Assembly (NCBI GenBank): GCA_965657945.1
Contig: CBFHPW010000011.1
Location: forward strand, 1 to 64,000
Length of the DNA: 64,000 nucleotides
Direction of reading: 5' to 3'
DNA from: CAJJDF01 sp965657945
GTDB lineage: Bacteria > Bacteroidota > Bacteroidia > Flavobacteriales_D > CAJJDF01
In this document: piece by piece, positions 53,801-62,750 of the stretch
Layout: the number at the start of each line of letters is the position of its first letter
Numbering within the stretch: position 1 is the stretch's first letter
Notes under the pieces: model-generated
Databases searched by the model: none
What the model was told of the DNA's origin: nothing
The model's input: only the letters and a program-made list of their open reading frames with translations
Program-made: the position numbers and the translations under genes

Positions 53801-54186
53801 GATTTATTCAAAATACTAGATTTGGAAATAGTTTCGCGGTGATAAATACCGAAATGAGATGGCCAATTGTGAGGTATTTTAGCCAATATCCTGTTCAAAG
53901 CAAGTTTTTGTCTTCTTTCCAATTAGTGGGATTTGCCGATGCTGGAACCGCCTGGACCGGCCCAAATCCTTATTCGCTCGAAAATTCTTTCAACAAAAGA
54001 GAGGTAAGTCAGAAACCAATTACAGTAATTATAGAGAACCAAAGAGAGCCTATTATTTTTGGTTATGGACTTGGGTTGAGAGCTGAGGTATTTGGTTACT
54101 TTGTGCGTTACGATTGGTCTTGGGGAATTGAGGACGGTGTAAACCAAGGGCGCATCAGTTACTTTTCGTTATCTTTGGATTTTTAA
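50899..54186 (+). CDS. Fusion: pseudo-peptidase domain, TolB-like propeller, outer-membrane barrel
   Basis: This 1095-residue exported protein has a signal peptide (about 1-24). Residues 25-290 resemble the peptidase-MA-like gluzincin domain, with the LPAWFAEGLFSY motif. The place expected for HExxH reads CEVLVNK, so catalysis is unlikely. Residues about 300-600 hold TolB/PD40-type propeller repeats (YKLSPDGNKIAYTTNE, FDIFIYDLTN). A Lys/Pro-rich linker (about 645-685) leads to a C-terminal Omp85-like barrel, with FADAGTAWTGPNPY, YGLGLRAEVFGYFVRYDWSW and a final Phe. ATG 50899 was chosen because it begins the signal peptide. It may link periplasmic and outer-membrane functions; the true role is unknown. 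Confidence 0.82.
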   Translation: MKIKGFYIVVFFLCGLLLSKQSTAQFYTGSFQEFGKNRVQEVTFFWQYYDFQRFRVFFYGNGQEHAEYVAKSVHKNLKELEGFFETELDGKLDILVFNRQSDFRQSNIGLTNELSSNVGGKNNIVGNKMFVYFEGTHDALDEQIRASLCEVLVNKLVYQGNWKKVVRGSAKIDLPAWFAEGLFSYKSKDWNAEVSTIIKDNVLNDKYSSLGRIETDEAQYAGHALWNYIAQVYGKEVIPQIIYLVSISRSFESSFRFVLGKTTKSLNADMVRYYKNQYSKDDEGKKMPFQEEIRLKKRKSKGVITQYKLSPDGNKIAYTTNELGKYYLWIYDLKKDKYTKVLKRGYKIDRKEDESFPLIDWHPNNSTLAYIEEREGAVFFNFFNLEEKSRSKIQVQKIDKITSFSYNQTGTQFVFSGVQNGKVDLFLYTILGNGYLKLTDDFYDEIHPSFIENSTKIIFSSNRKTDSLYTESSKMPEGQTFDIFIYDLTNKFQRRLKRVTNTPNLSEEYPFELASKEFTYIADNNGIKNRYLAVFDSTISSVDTVISYRYFSKTSLLTDYKRSITKLDYNPQTKEVGMILYNEGKYRIYKGNTSLDKMMSGNLQESDFNKQNEEFWKNKKESTVEIISVSPNVEKQNKINTKSYQFESEEKKDPPKKVEPPVEKNNPNKKKENEMVFMNPTNSISTKKSVVSNRFELPNRKLYTINFTLDEAVSQLDNNFINNSYQVFNASQPAFNNPSVNVFNMVQMKDLMEDYRLIGGVNLSFNLQDNDYLLAFEDLSQRIDKKYMFTRQVYTNESGVYPLRTMIHELKYRLKYPFSEVSSLGITFNLRNDMTIVSSVNRTSLESPDTYRNMGGVKLEYVFDNTFDLGINLYEGTRLKLFGEFYNELAEKETDFFVLGADIRNYQKIHRELIFASRFAASTSFGNRKLVYYMGGVDGGFAPQFNNDNIIPTDQGFAFQTIATPMRGFIQNTRFGNSFAVINTEMRWPIVRYFSQYPVQSKFLSSFQLVGFADAGTAWTGPNPYSLENSFNKREVSQKPITVIIENQREPIIFGYGLGLRAEVFGYFVRYDWSWGIEDGVNQGRISYFSLSLDF

Positions 54187-54200
54187 ACAAATAATTTTAC

Positions 54201-54596
54201 ATGACTCTTGATTTTCAAACATTAATCATTCTCGTTTTAATCGGGATCACAGCAGGAATTTTATCCGGATTTATCGGAATTGGAGGAGGAATCATCATTG
54301 TACCCGGACTAATTTACTTGCTGGGATTTACCCAAATTCAGGCTCAAGGAACGAGTTTGGCACTTATGCTTCCTCCGATAGGGATATTGGCATTTATGCA
54401 CTACTACAAAGCAGGAAATGTGGATTTGAAAGTTGCAAGTGTAGTCGCGGTTACTTTTGTAGTGGGAGGTTTTTTTGGAGCAAAATTAGCCCACAAATTA
54501 GATCAAAATATCGTAAAAATTACCTTTGGAGTAATTATGTTGCTCATATCGATTAAGTTAATAATAAGTGGATTTAAATTATATTTTGGCAAATAA
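54201..54596 (+). CDS. Half-size TSUP family permease
   Basis: This 131-residue protein with four spans matches one half of the TauE/SafE (TSUP) anion-exporter family. It carries the N-terminal signature GILSGFIGIGGGIIIVPGL and AQGTSLALMLPPI. Full members have about 250 residues and two such halves. The reading frame ends cleanly with no second half downstream, so it may act as a dimer. Substrate is unknown; sulfite, sulfonates or other anions are typical. It overlaps the next gene by one base. Confidence 0.86.
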   Translation: MTLDFQTLIILVLIGITAGILSGFIGIGGGIIIVPGLIYLLGFTQIQAQGTSLALMLPPIGILAFMHYYKAGNVDLKVASVVAVTFVVGGFFGAKLAHKLDQNIVKITFGVIMLLISIKLIISGFKLYFGK

Positions 54597-55783
54597 TGGG
54601 CAATAAGATAATAGAGCAAATAAAACAATTAACAGCCAAAAATCACAATGAGGTTGTTGCTAATAGAAGATGGCTTCATCAAAATCCAGAACTTTCGTTT
54701 GAGGAAATTTACACCTCTGAATTTATCCAAGGTAAGTTGAAGGAATTAGGAATTGAGTTCACCACTGGAATAGTAAAAACGGGTGTAGTAGGTTTTGTAA
54801 AAGGAAGAAATCCAGAGAAAAAAACAATTGCATTGCGAGCAGATATGGATGCCTTACCCATTTTAGAAGAAAATAATATTCCCTACAAATCACAAAATGA
54901 AGGAGTCATGCATGCTTGCGGTCATGACGTACATTCCGCTTCTTTATTAGGAGTGGCAGCTGTTATTTCTCAATTAACAAATGAATTTGAGGGAACAGTA
55001 AAGTTGATTTTTCAACCAGGAGAAGAAAAACTTCCAGGAGGAGCTTCTCTTATGATCAAAGAAGGTATTCTGGATAATCCTCGACCTCAATCTATATTGG
55101 GTCAACACGTATTTCCAGATTTGCCAGCAGGTAAAGTAGGGTTTAGGCCTGGAATGTACATGGCTTCTTGCGATGAATTGTACCTCACCGTAAAAGCAAA
55201 AGGAGGTCATGCAGCATTGCCACACAAATTTACAGATACCGTGCTAATAGCCTGTGAAATTATTAGTTCCCTCCAGCAAATTGTGAGTAGAAAAGCTCGA
55301 CCCGATATTCCCAGTGTCTTGTCATTCGGAAAGATTAATTCGACCGGAGGAGCAACAAACATCATCCCTGACGAAGTAAAAATAGAAGGAACTTTTAGAA
55401 CAATGAACGAGGAATGGAGAGCCGATGCTCACAAAACTATGGTTGCTTTGGCCGAAGGAATTGCCAAGTCAATGGGTGGGACTTGCGAATTTGAGGTAAG
55501 AAAGGGATATCCTTTTCTGAAAAATGATGAAACAATAACAAATGCGGCTAAGGAAGCTGCAATTCAATTTGTGGGAAAAGAAAATGTGGTGGAGTTAGAC
55601 TTGAGGATGACCGGAGAGGATTTTTCTTATTACACCCAGTCTATTCCTGGCTGTTTTTATCGTCTGGGAACCGGTTCGAGCTCTGGATTGCATACATCAA
55701 AATTCAATATTGACGAATCTGCCTTGGAATTGGGAGTAGGTCTTATGAGTTGGATTACGATAAATATGTTGAACGAACAATAG
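54596..55783 (+). CDS. M20 family amidohydrolase
   Basis: This 395-residue enzyme belongs to the aminoacylase/hippurate hydrolase branch of M20 (IAA-amino acid hydrolase-like). Metal-binding features are HACGHDVHSASLLG and QPGEEKLPGGASLMI, and GHAALPHKFTDTV and TGEDFSYYTQSIPG are family signatures. It probably frees amino acids from N-acyl conjugates in the cytosol. The TSUP gene just upstream overlaps its start by one base. Confidence 0.92.
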   Translation: MGNKIIEQIKQLTAKNHNEVVANRRWLHQNPELSFEEIYTSEFIQGKLKELGIEFTTGIVKTGVVGFVKGRNPEKKTIALRADMDALPILEENNIPYKSQNEGVMHACGHDVHSASLLGVAAVISQLTNEFEGTVKLIFQPGEEKLPGGASLMIKEGILDNPRPQSILGQHVFPDLPAGKVGFRPGMYMASCDELYLTVKAKGGHAALPHKFTDTVLIACEIISSLQQIVSRKARPDIPSVLSFGKINSTGGATNIIPDEVKIEGTFRTMNEEWRADAHKTMVALAEGIAKSMGGTCEFEVRKGYPFLKNDETITNAAKEAAIQFVGKENVVELDLRMTGEDFSYYTQSIPGCFYRLGTGSSSGLHTSKFNIDESALELGVGLMSWITINMLNEQ

Positions 55784-55820
55784 ACGCACAGCAGTTGTCG
55801 TTCACAAAGAAATAAAACCT

Positions 55821-58160
55821 ATGAAGTGTAAAATTGTTTGGGGATTTTTGTTTGTGATAATGTCATTTGGTCAATTTGCCCAAGGAGTTCCTATTGGTCA
55901 ATGGAAGAGTTATTTCCCTTTTAATGATGTAATAGATATTACTTACAACAGAGGGGTGGCTTATGGAATTACAGCAAATGCACTCATTATCCATGATTAC
56001 AACGAAAATTCTATTGAGCGACTTACGGAGGTAAATGCACTTTCAGACATTGGTCTTTCGGCTGTGGGCTTTAATTCAGCTAACAATGGACTGGTAATTG
56101 GATATGAAAATGGAAACGTAGATTTTATTCAAGGAAATGAAACCATTAATTTATTTCAAATCAGAGAAAGTACCATAACCGGTGATAAAAAAGTGAACCA
56201 TATATACAACAAAGGTGACTTTGCCTATCTTTCATGTGGCTTTGGGATTGTGGTTTACAATATGAAAAAAAAGGAAGTGAAAGATACGTATGTTATCGGT
56301 CCGGGAGGTTCTCAGATAAGAATTAATCAACTTACGATACAAGGCGGTAAAATTTATGCAGCCACCGAAGCGGGACTTTTTTCAGCTACAGAGAGCAGTG
56401 CTTTTTTGACAGACTTTAACTCTTGGTCAAAGGAATCTTCATTTCCAAATTTCAATAATGAGATAAAGCAAGTGGGAGGTACCCAAAACACATTGATTAT
56501 GAATGTGGTGCAATCTGGTAACATTGATTCGGTGTATGTGTTCAAACATGGAAATTGGATATCGTTGCCTGTATACGGAGGCCGATCAATCAACTCTGTT
56601 TCTGCATCAAACGGGAAGTTAATGGTGAATCAGTTTGATACTATTTATGCGCTAGATACGGCATTAAGTGTAACTCACACCATGACCAATTATGACGGGT
56701 TTTGGAAGCCGCGTTGCAACAACATCACTTATGACGGAACTTATTTTTATATAGCCGACAAGCGGAATGCAAACGTTCGTTTCAAAAATAATTTTGAGGC
56801 AAATTGGCAAACGCCCGAATTTATGTACAGCACAACAGTATTGGATATTGAAGTAGAAGACGGAAACCTCTGGGGATCTACTGGTTCGCTTGTTGGAGGA
56901 GGATGGAACAAAACCTACAACAATGATGGAGCTTTTCATTACGATATCAGAGAAGACAAATGGAGAATTTACAACGCGGCATATCAATACAACGGGTATA
57001 ATTTCTCCAACGGAAGCATGAATGATTTTGTAGGAATGGTGGTAAACCCAACTGAACCAACAAAAGGTTACGCGTGCACATTTTCGGCAAAAGGAGTAGC
57101 CGAATTGTTCAATAATCAAGTAGGCACAGCGTATGATACCTCTAATTCTCAGTTGAGAATAAGCTCATCGCACAACGACAGAATAGCGGTGAAAGACGGT
57201 GATTTTGATGAAGATGAGAATTTATGGCTAGCTAACTCTTGGGTAAGGAATCCGTTGGTGTTAAAAACAAAAAGTGGTACATGGAAATCGTTTTTTTGCG
57301 GTTCTGATTTTCAAAATAGATTGACTGCTTCCGTCACAGTTGATGAACAAAACGGATACAAGTGGATGGTGTTTAAGGATTACAAAGTTCTTGTATACAA
57401 TGACAATGGGACTGTTTTGGACGAAACAGACGATCAATACAAAGAGATTTCTAACGGAGCGGCAAATGGAAACTTGAACAGTACACCGATTTGCATTACC
57501 GAAGATAAAGATGGGGAAATTTGGATTGGAACAGACGAAGGAATTTACGTTTTTTACTCTCCATCCGAATTGTTTACCTCCCCTAGTTTTGAAGTTCAAA
57601 AAATTAAAGTAACGCTAGATGGAAACGTAGAACTTCTCCTAGAAAGTGAGCGAGTAACCTGCATAACTATTGATGGCGCAAATCGAAAATGGATAGGAAC
57701 GGAAGGTGCCGGGATTTTTGTATTATCCTCTGACGGAACTGAGCAAGAATTAGGCTTTACTGAAGAAAATAGCCCTTTGCTTTCCAATAATATTCACGAC
57801 ATTGCGATTGATGGCGAAACAGGCGAAGTTTTTATTTCCACAGACAGAGGCTTAATTTCATACAAAGGAGAAGCGACCGAGGGGAAGCCAGCTTTTGTAG
57901 ATGTGTATGCGTATCCAAATCCGGTGCCTCCGGGATATCAGGGAAAAATTGCCGTGAAAGGATTAGTGGCAGACTCCGAAGTGAGAATTACAGATGTTTC
58001 CGGAAATGTAGTCTTTACCTCAAAATCAACTGGAGGTCAAGTAATTTGGGAGGGTAATAACCTGAATGGAGAGCGTGTTAGTACAGGAATATATTTGGTG
58101 TTTATGACATCACCAGAAGGCGCCTCTTCCCATGTGAGCAAAATTCTTTTCATGAAATAA
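55821..58160 (+). CDS. porZ: PorZ-like type IX secretion protein
   Basis: This 779-residue exported protein resembles PorZ, which works at the cell surface with the PorU/PorV/PorQ attachment complex of type IX secretion. After the signal peptide (about 1-22) comes the typical start IGQWKSYFPFNDVIDI, then two-component-regulator-like propeller repeats (for example EIWIGTDEGIYVF, RKWIGTEGAGIFVLSSDG). The C-terminal domain (about 695-779) has YAYPNPVPPGYQG, VRITDVSGNVV and GIYLVFM, matching a T9SS signal domain. It supports an organism with a functional type IX system. The family call is good; assignment as true PorZ rests on architecture. Confidence 0.82.
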   Translation: MKCKIVWGFLFVIMSFGQFAQGVPIGQWKSYFPFNDVIDITYNRGVAYGITANALIIHDYNENSIERLTEVNALSDIGLSAVGFNSANNGLVIGYENGNVDFIQGNETINLFQIRESTITGDKKVNHIYNKGDFAYLSCGFGIVVYNMKKKEVKDTYVIGPGGSQIRINQLTIQGGKIYAATEAGLFSATESSAFLTDFNSWSKESSFPNFNNEIKQVGGTQNTLIMNVVQSGNIDSVYVFKHGNWISLPVYGGRSINSVSASNGKLMVNQFDTIYALDTALSVTHTMTNYDGFWKPRCNNITYDGTYFYIADKRNANVRFKNNFEANWQTPEFMYSTTVLDIEVEDGNLWGSTGSLVGGGWNKTYNNDGAFHYDIREDKWRIYNAAYQYNGYNFSNGSMNDFVGMVVNPTEPTKGYACTFSAKGVAELFNNQVGTAYDTSNSQLRISSSHNDRIAVKDGDFDEDENLWLANSWVRNPLVLKTKSGTWKSFFCGSDFQNRLTASVTVDEQNGYKWMVFKDYKVLVYNDNGTVLDETDDQYKEISNGAANGNLNSTPICITEDKDGEIWIGTDEGIYVFYSPSELFTSPSFEVQKIKVTLDGNVELLLESERVTCITIDGANRKWIGTEGAGIFVLSSDGTEQELGFTEENSPLLSNNIHDIAIDGETGEVFISTDRGLISYKGEATEGKPAFVDVYAYPNPVPPGYQGKIAVKGLVADSEVRITDVSGNVVFTSKSTGGQVIWEGNNLNGERVSTGIYLVFMTSPEGASSHVSKILFMK

Positions 58161-58214
58161 GAATTAGGATCGGATAAAATCTTGTAAGTTAGTGCCTAAT
58201 TAGTGTACACAAAC

Positions 58215-60020
58215 ATGAATCATTTCCTCTCACATTTTAACACCTCCTTGTCTTTCAAGATACTGTTGACATTGTGTACGCTTATTTTGGTTTTCAGAGC
58301 CACCACTATCTCCGAAAAGGAAACCTCTTGGGATGTACTTGGGTATTACCTTCCGCTTCCTGCTACTTTTATTTATGAGGATCCTCTAATGAAAGACAGA
58401 GCGTGGATTGAACAAGTGAATGAAGAAAAAAAACTCACGGATACATTGTATCAAATTTCCACCGCACCCGATGGAAGCCCCATGTATTTCTTCTTGCTCG
58501 GAATGGCCATGTTATTTCTCCCCTTTTTTTGGTTGGGACACGGTTTGGCTTTTCTCTTAGACTATCCCATGGATGGATTCAGCATGCCGTATCAAATTGC
58601 CATGGTAATAGGAGGATTGGTTTACACATTTATTGGGTTAATCTATCTTCGCAAAATTTTACTTCATTTTTTTTCCGAAAAACTTACCTCATTGGTTTTG
58701 GTAATTATAGTGCTTGCTACAAATTATTCTCACCATTTAACCCTAAAGAATCTCGAAACCGTGAACGTGTTGTTTATGTTTGTGGCAGTACTCATTTGGA
58801 ACACCCTACAATGGCATAAAACACAAAAGTTGGTCAATGTATTGGCGATAGGAATTTCGATTACGTTCATGTCTTTAGTTAAGCCCAGCGAAGTGTTAAT
58901 AGTCTTTCTTCCAATTTTTTACGGAGTGTACAATCAAGAATCTTTCCTCAATAAATGGAAGTTAATACAAACCAAACGAACTCAATTTTTTTGGACTTTT
59001 TTAGTATGTCTTCTCATTGCTTTGCCTCAAATGAGTTATTGGTATAGTCGGACCGGCAGTCTCTTTTATGATAGTTATATAAATCCAGGAGTAGGCCTGG
59101 ATGTGCTGTCTCCTTATGTTTTCGAATCTCTTTTTAGTTTCAAAAAAGGTTGGTTCGTCTACACACCTGTCATGATTTTGTCGGTTGTGGGCTTTTACTT
59201 TTTTTTCAAGAAAAAAAGAGAAATAGCTCTGTCTTTTTTCCTTTATGTTCTATTTACCTCCTACATTATTTTTAGCTGGACCGAGTGGTGGTATGGCGCA
59301 GCATTTTCCAATCGACCTTTGATTACGGTCTACCCAATTTTTGCTATTTCGCTTGGTTTTTTTCTGCAATTTATTGATGAGAAAAGAAAAGTAACAAAAC
59401 TGTTTGTGTTGGTATTTATTCTTGGAGCCACTTTTTTGAATCAATTTCAATGGTGGCAACTGAGAGAAGGAATACACGATCCTTATAGGATGACGAAGGA
59501 ATATTACCTGGCTACTTTTCTTAAAACTTCAGCCACCGAAGCAGATAAAAAACTCTTGTCTGTGTACAGAAATTTTGACGGATCTCATCAATTTACAAAC
59601 AAAAGTGACTATACATTAAAATCCACCTTTTTGGTTTCCCCTTCCGATACGAGCCCTTCATTTTTGTTAACTTCGAGCGAGGAGTTTTCACCCGTGTTTG
59701 AGAAACTATTTGAATCTCTTACCGAAAAGGATCATATTTGGGCTGAGGTGATGGTAACTTACACAAATTCAAGTAGGAGTAAATCAAAACTTCCTTTGGT
59801 TGTGGCCCACATGAATAGGAAAGAGGGAGCTTACGGATATTCTAGTTCGCAGTTATCGGTTTGGTCAGATTCTTCTCAAAATGAATGGGTTCACAAGAGT
59901 TTTTATATGACTCCAAATGTAAGAAACAGTCAAGACGGATTGAAGATTTACCTGTGGAATAACAGCCAAGCGGAAATCAAGATAGAACGAATGGAAGTAA
60001 AAATCTATGAACCAAAATAA
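58215..60020 (+). CDS. GT-C-like membrane glycosyltransferase
   Basis: This 601-residue integral membrane protein has about eleven spans followed by a soluble C-terminal domain (about 430-601). The first large loop carries KETSWDVLGYYLPLPATFIY, with an acidic residue placed like the catalytic Asp of GT-C enzymes that use polyprenyl-phosphate sugars. A specific family is not recognised. The frame can begin at GTG 58203, but ATG 58215 is more usual. The next gene, also GT-C-like, overlaps its end by 14 bases, so the two are likely cotranscribed and may act on the same glycan. Confidence 0.7.
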   Translation: MNHFLSHFNTSLSFKILLTLCTLILVFRATTISEKETSWDVLGYYLPLPATFIYEDPLMKDRAWIEQVNEEKKLTDTLYQISTAPDGSPMYFFLLGMAMLFLPFFWLGHGLAFLLDYPMDGFSMPYQIAMVIGGLVYTFIGLIYLRKILLHFFSEKLTSLVLVIIVLATNYSHHLTLKNLETVNVLFMFVAVLIWNTLQWHKTQKLVNVLAIGISITFMSLVKPSEVLIVFLPIFYGVYNQESFLNKWKLIQTKRTQFFWTFLVCLLIALPQMSYWYSRTGSLFYDSYINPGVGLDVLSPYVFESLFSFKKGWFVYTPVMILSVVGFYFFFKKKREIALSFFLYVLFTSYIIFSWTEWWYGAAFSNRPLITVYPIFAISLGFFLQFIDEKRKVTKLFVLVFILGATFLNQFQWWQLREGIHDPYRMTKEYYLATFLKTSATEADKKLLSVYRNFDGSHQFTNKSDYTLKSTFLVSPSDTSPSFLLTSSEEFSPVFEKLFESLTEKDHIWAEVMVTYTNSSRSKSKLPLVVAHMNRKEGAYGYSSSQLSVWSDSSQNEWVHKSFYMTPNVRNSQDGLKIYLWNNSQAEIKIERMEVKIYEPK

Positions 60021-61449
60021 GATGAAACATTTTCTGAAATTATATTGGGAATTTCTGGCGGTATCCCTTGGGTTAAGCTTGTTAGTTTTATTCTCGTTGG
60101 ATCATATATTTTTTTGGGATACTGTCCAGCTAGGCGCTAAGCATGCTACTTTTTTTTATGAGAATGAGATGGCTTTGCAATTTTTACCCAATGAAATAGA
60201 CAGCGGTCATATTCCCACTTTTGGATATTTGTTAGCTCTGCTCTGGACAATTTTTGGAAAAAGCCTGTGGATAAGTCACTTGCTTATTTTGCTATTCGCA
60301 TTGGGTATAGCTTGGCAGCTCAATAAATTGGCCTTGCGTTTTTTTCAGAAAAAACACGCTTTTTGGGTATTGCTCATAATCTTGTTGGACACAACAATCC
60401 TTAGTCAAATAAGTTTGGTGTCACCAGATGTGCCGTTACTGTTTTTCTTTCTCTTGGCTATTAATGCTATTTTAAAACAAAACAAATGGCTGATTGCGTT
60501 GGCATTTGGTTGCCTGTTTCTCATTAGTTTGAGAGGAATGATTCTCACTGTTCCTTTGTTTTTGTTCGAAATTATAGGGTGTTGGAAGAGTAATACAAAT
60601 TGGAAAAATAAGCTCACACAACTAGTAAAAACAGGAATTCCGTATTTGCCTGCCGCCCTTATTTTTATTATATTTAGCTATTATCATTACACGCAGAAAG
60701 GTTGGATTGGCTATCATGAAAACTCACCCTGGGCGGTATTTTTCGAAAAAGTAAACTTCCAAGGAATGGTAAAAAACACGCTAATTTATGGGTGGCGAAT
60801 TCTAGATTTTGGTCGATTGTTTATTTGGTTTGTTGGAATAGTTTCCCTTGTTTTTGTAGGTTTTAGTCAAGCCAAAAAATCAGCGAAATTCAAGCAATTA
60901 TTACTTTTGTTTATGTTGATTGTAGTTTTCTTGGCAATTCCAGCGGTGTTGTACACCGATTTAAAAGGACACCGATATTTCATGCCTGTTTACCTCTCTT
61001 TTTCTTTGTTGGTTCTTTTCGTGTTGCTCGAGATGAATCGATCAGAAAAATGGAAAAAAATGGGAATCTCAATCGCAATCATTGGGTTGATTTCCGGAAG
61101 TTTTTGGGTGTATCCCAAAAGGATAGCTCAAGGATGGGATTCCACTCTGGCTCACTTTCCTTATTACTCAATGCGCCAATCAATGATTCATTTTATGGAT
61201 GAAAATAAGATGGACAAAGAACAAATAGGTTTTGATTTCCCAGGAGCTTACCCACAAAAATTTCTAGACCTTTCTGATGAAGAATGGTCTTTTCCTGAGG
61301 CGGATTTTAAGTCTCAGAAGTACATTCTTTATTCGAACGTTGTGAATGAATTTACAGATGAAGAGTTGCTAGAGTTAGAGAAAAACTGGCAAGTTGTTCA
61401 TCAAGAGACAAGCTTAACAGTTGAAATGATTTTGTACAGAAGAAATTAG
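60007..61449 (+). CDS. ArnT/PMT-like membrane glycosyltransferase
   Basis: This 480-residue protein with about ten spans resembles family GT39/ArnT-type enzymes. The first loop has FFWDTVQLGAKHATFFYEN with the expected Asp, followed by SLVSPDVPLLFFFLLAINAI, a frequent GT39 segment. It would move a sugar from a polyprenyl phosphate to protein, lipid or glycan at the periplasmic side. ATG 60007 or 60022 could be the start; the first gives a 14-base overlap with the upstream gene. Confidence 0.74.
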   Translation: MNQNKMKHFLKLYWEFLAVSLGLSLLVLFSLDHIFFWDTVQLGAKHATFFYENEMALQFLPNEIDSGHIPTFGYLLALLWTIFGKSLWISHLLILLFALGIAWQLNKLALRFFQKKHAFWVLLIILLDTTILSQISLVSPDVPLLFFFLLAINAILKQNKWLIALAFGCLFLISLRGMILTVPLFLFEIIGCWKSNTNWKNKLTQLVKTGIPYLPAALIFIIFSYYHYTQKGWIGYHENSPWAVFFEKVNFQGMVKNTLIYGWRILDFGRLFIWFVGIVSLVFVGFSQAKKSAKFKQLLLLFMLIVVFLAIPAVLYTDLKGHRYFMPVYLSFSLLVLFVLLEMNRSEKWKKMGISIAIIGLISGSFWVYPKRIAQGWDSTLAHFPYYSMRQSMIHFMDENKMDKEQIGFDFPGAYPQKFLDLSDEEWSFPEADFKSQKYILYSNVVNEFTDEELLELEKNWQVVHQETSLTVEMILYRRN

Positions 61450-61521
61450 AAAAAAGAGTGTCAGGTACTTACGTCTTTTTTTTGTATTTTTATTTGATTA
61501 AGAATTTTACTACTAAAACAA

Positions 61522-62253
61522 ATGGATAGACTTATTTCTTGCATAATTGTAGATGATGATGAAACTTCGAGGTTCGTCTTATCGAATCTCGTTAAAAAAA
61601 ACGGCTCACTCAATTTGTTAAAAGCTTGCTCAAACGCACTTGATGCAAGAGATGTTGTGAATAGGATGGAAGTAGATCTTATGCTGTTGGACATTGAAAT
61701 GCCCTATGAAAACGGTTTGGATATGTTAGAGAAAATGAAAACGAGGCCCCATATAATTTTTATCACCTCTAAAACCAATCATGCCATCAAAGCATTTGAA
61801 TTTGATGCAGTTGACTACATTGTAAAACCAGCCACTTTAGAAAGATTAAATAGTGCTGTGGAAAAGGTAAAAAGAAGGGTGTTTAGTACACAAGTTAATG
61901 AGTCGTTGGAGTCGAATGATGAATTTATTTTAATTAAAAAAAATAGAGAAACTCAAAAAATTCCCTACCGAAATGTTGAATATATTGAAGGATCGAGCAG
62001 TTATATAACTTATTTCAGGACAGATGGTAAAATGACGACCACCGGAATATTAAAACAAATAGAAGAGACCTTAAATCCAGATGTTTTTACAAGAATTCAT
62101 AGATCTTTTATTGTGAATATAAGAAAGGTAAGTAAAATTACCGCCCAACAAGTGTTTATTAGAGATAAAAAACTGCCTCTTTCGAGAAAATATAAAAAAG
62201 TGGTAAAAGAACTTTTTGAAAAACATAATGGTCTAAAAATTGGAGATGAATAA
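61522..62253 (+). CDS. LytTR family response regulator
   Basis: This 243-residue regulator has a receiver domain (1-120) with Asp12/Asp13, the phosphorylation site Asp57 in LMLLDIEMPYENG, and the switch lysine in YIVKPATLERL. A LytTR DNA-binding domain follows (about 140-238), with IPYRNVEYIEGSSSYITYF and FTRIHRSFIVNIRKV. No histidine kinase is adjacent. The next gene is a stand-alone HPt protein, an unusual partner. Confidence 0.93.
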   Translation: MDRLISCIIVDDDETSRFVLSNLVKKNGSLNLLKACSNALDARDVVNRMEVDLMLLDIEMPYENGLDMLEKMKTRPHIIFITSKTNHAIKAFEFDAVDYIVKPATLERLNSAVEKVKRRVFSTQVNESLESNDEFILIKKNRETQKIPYRNVEYIEGSSSYITYFRTDGKMTTTGILKQIEETLNPDVFTRIHRSFIVNIRKVSKITAQQVFIRDKKLPLSRKYKKVVKELFEKHNGLKIGDE

Positions 62254-62362
62254 AAGTAGAATTAGCTGACAATTTATGTAAATTAACACATTCAATTCGC
62301 GGTTAATTGGCAGTTGCAGTGAAAATTGTTCGGATACAATAGACAGTATTAAAGTAGAACTC

Positions 62363-62692
62363 ATGATTAAGAAAAGTGTAGAAAAAGAATTGGGCATTGA
62401 TATTTTTGTGGAGGCACTTGAGATATTTTTGAGTAATGCTGAAAAAGATTTTGTTTTAATGAATTTATACATTGAGGCTCAAGACTATTTGAATGCTAAA
62501 GAGTTGAGTCATAAATTGATAGGGAGTTGTGAGGCCGTAGGAATTAAAAAACTACCTAAATTATTAAGAGAGTTAGACACCAGTTTAAAGACGCGATATG
62601 TGCGAAAGGATTTGTTAGGCGCCATTAATGACGTGTACGAGGAAGTAAAATCCTTTCTTATGAAGGAATATTTAATCGAAATTCAGGATTAA
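62363..62692 (+). CDS. Stand-alone HPt (phosphotransfer) domain protein
   Basis: This 109-residue helical protein fits a histidine phosphotransfer domain. The candidate site is His50 in AKELSHKLIGSCEAVGIKKL, which agrees with the HxLKGxxxxxG pattern of HPt helices, and a second long helix follows. It begins 110 bases after the LytTR regulator. It could pass phosphate from a hybrid kinase to that or another regulator. Family assignment is by motif only. Confidence 0.72.
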   Translation: MIKKSVEKELGIDIFVEALEIFLSNAEKDFVLMNLYIEAQDYLNAKELSHKLIGSCEAVGIKKLPKLLRELDTSLKTRYVRKDLLGAINDVYEEVKSFLMKEYLIEIQD

Positions 62693-62750
62693 TTTGGAGA
62701 CCAACCCATAAAATTTTAGTTACTTTGAATTGAAAAATTCATCAACCACT

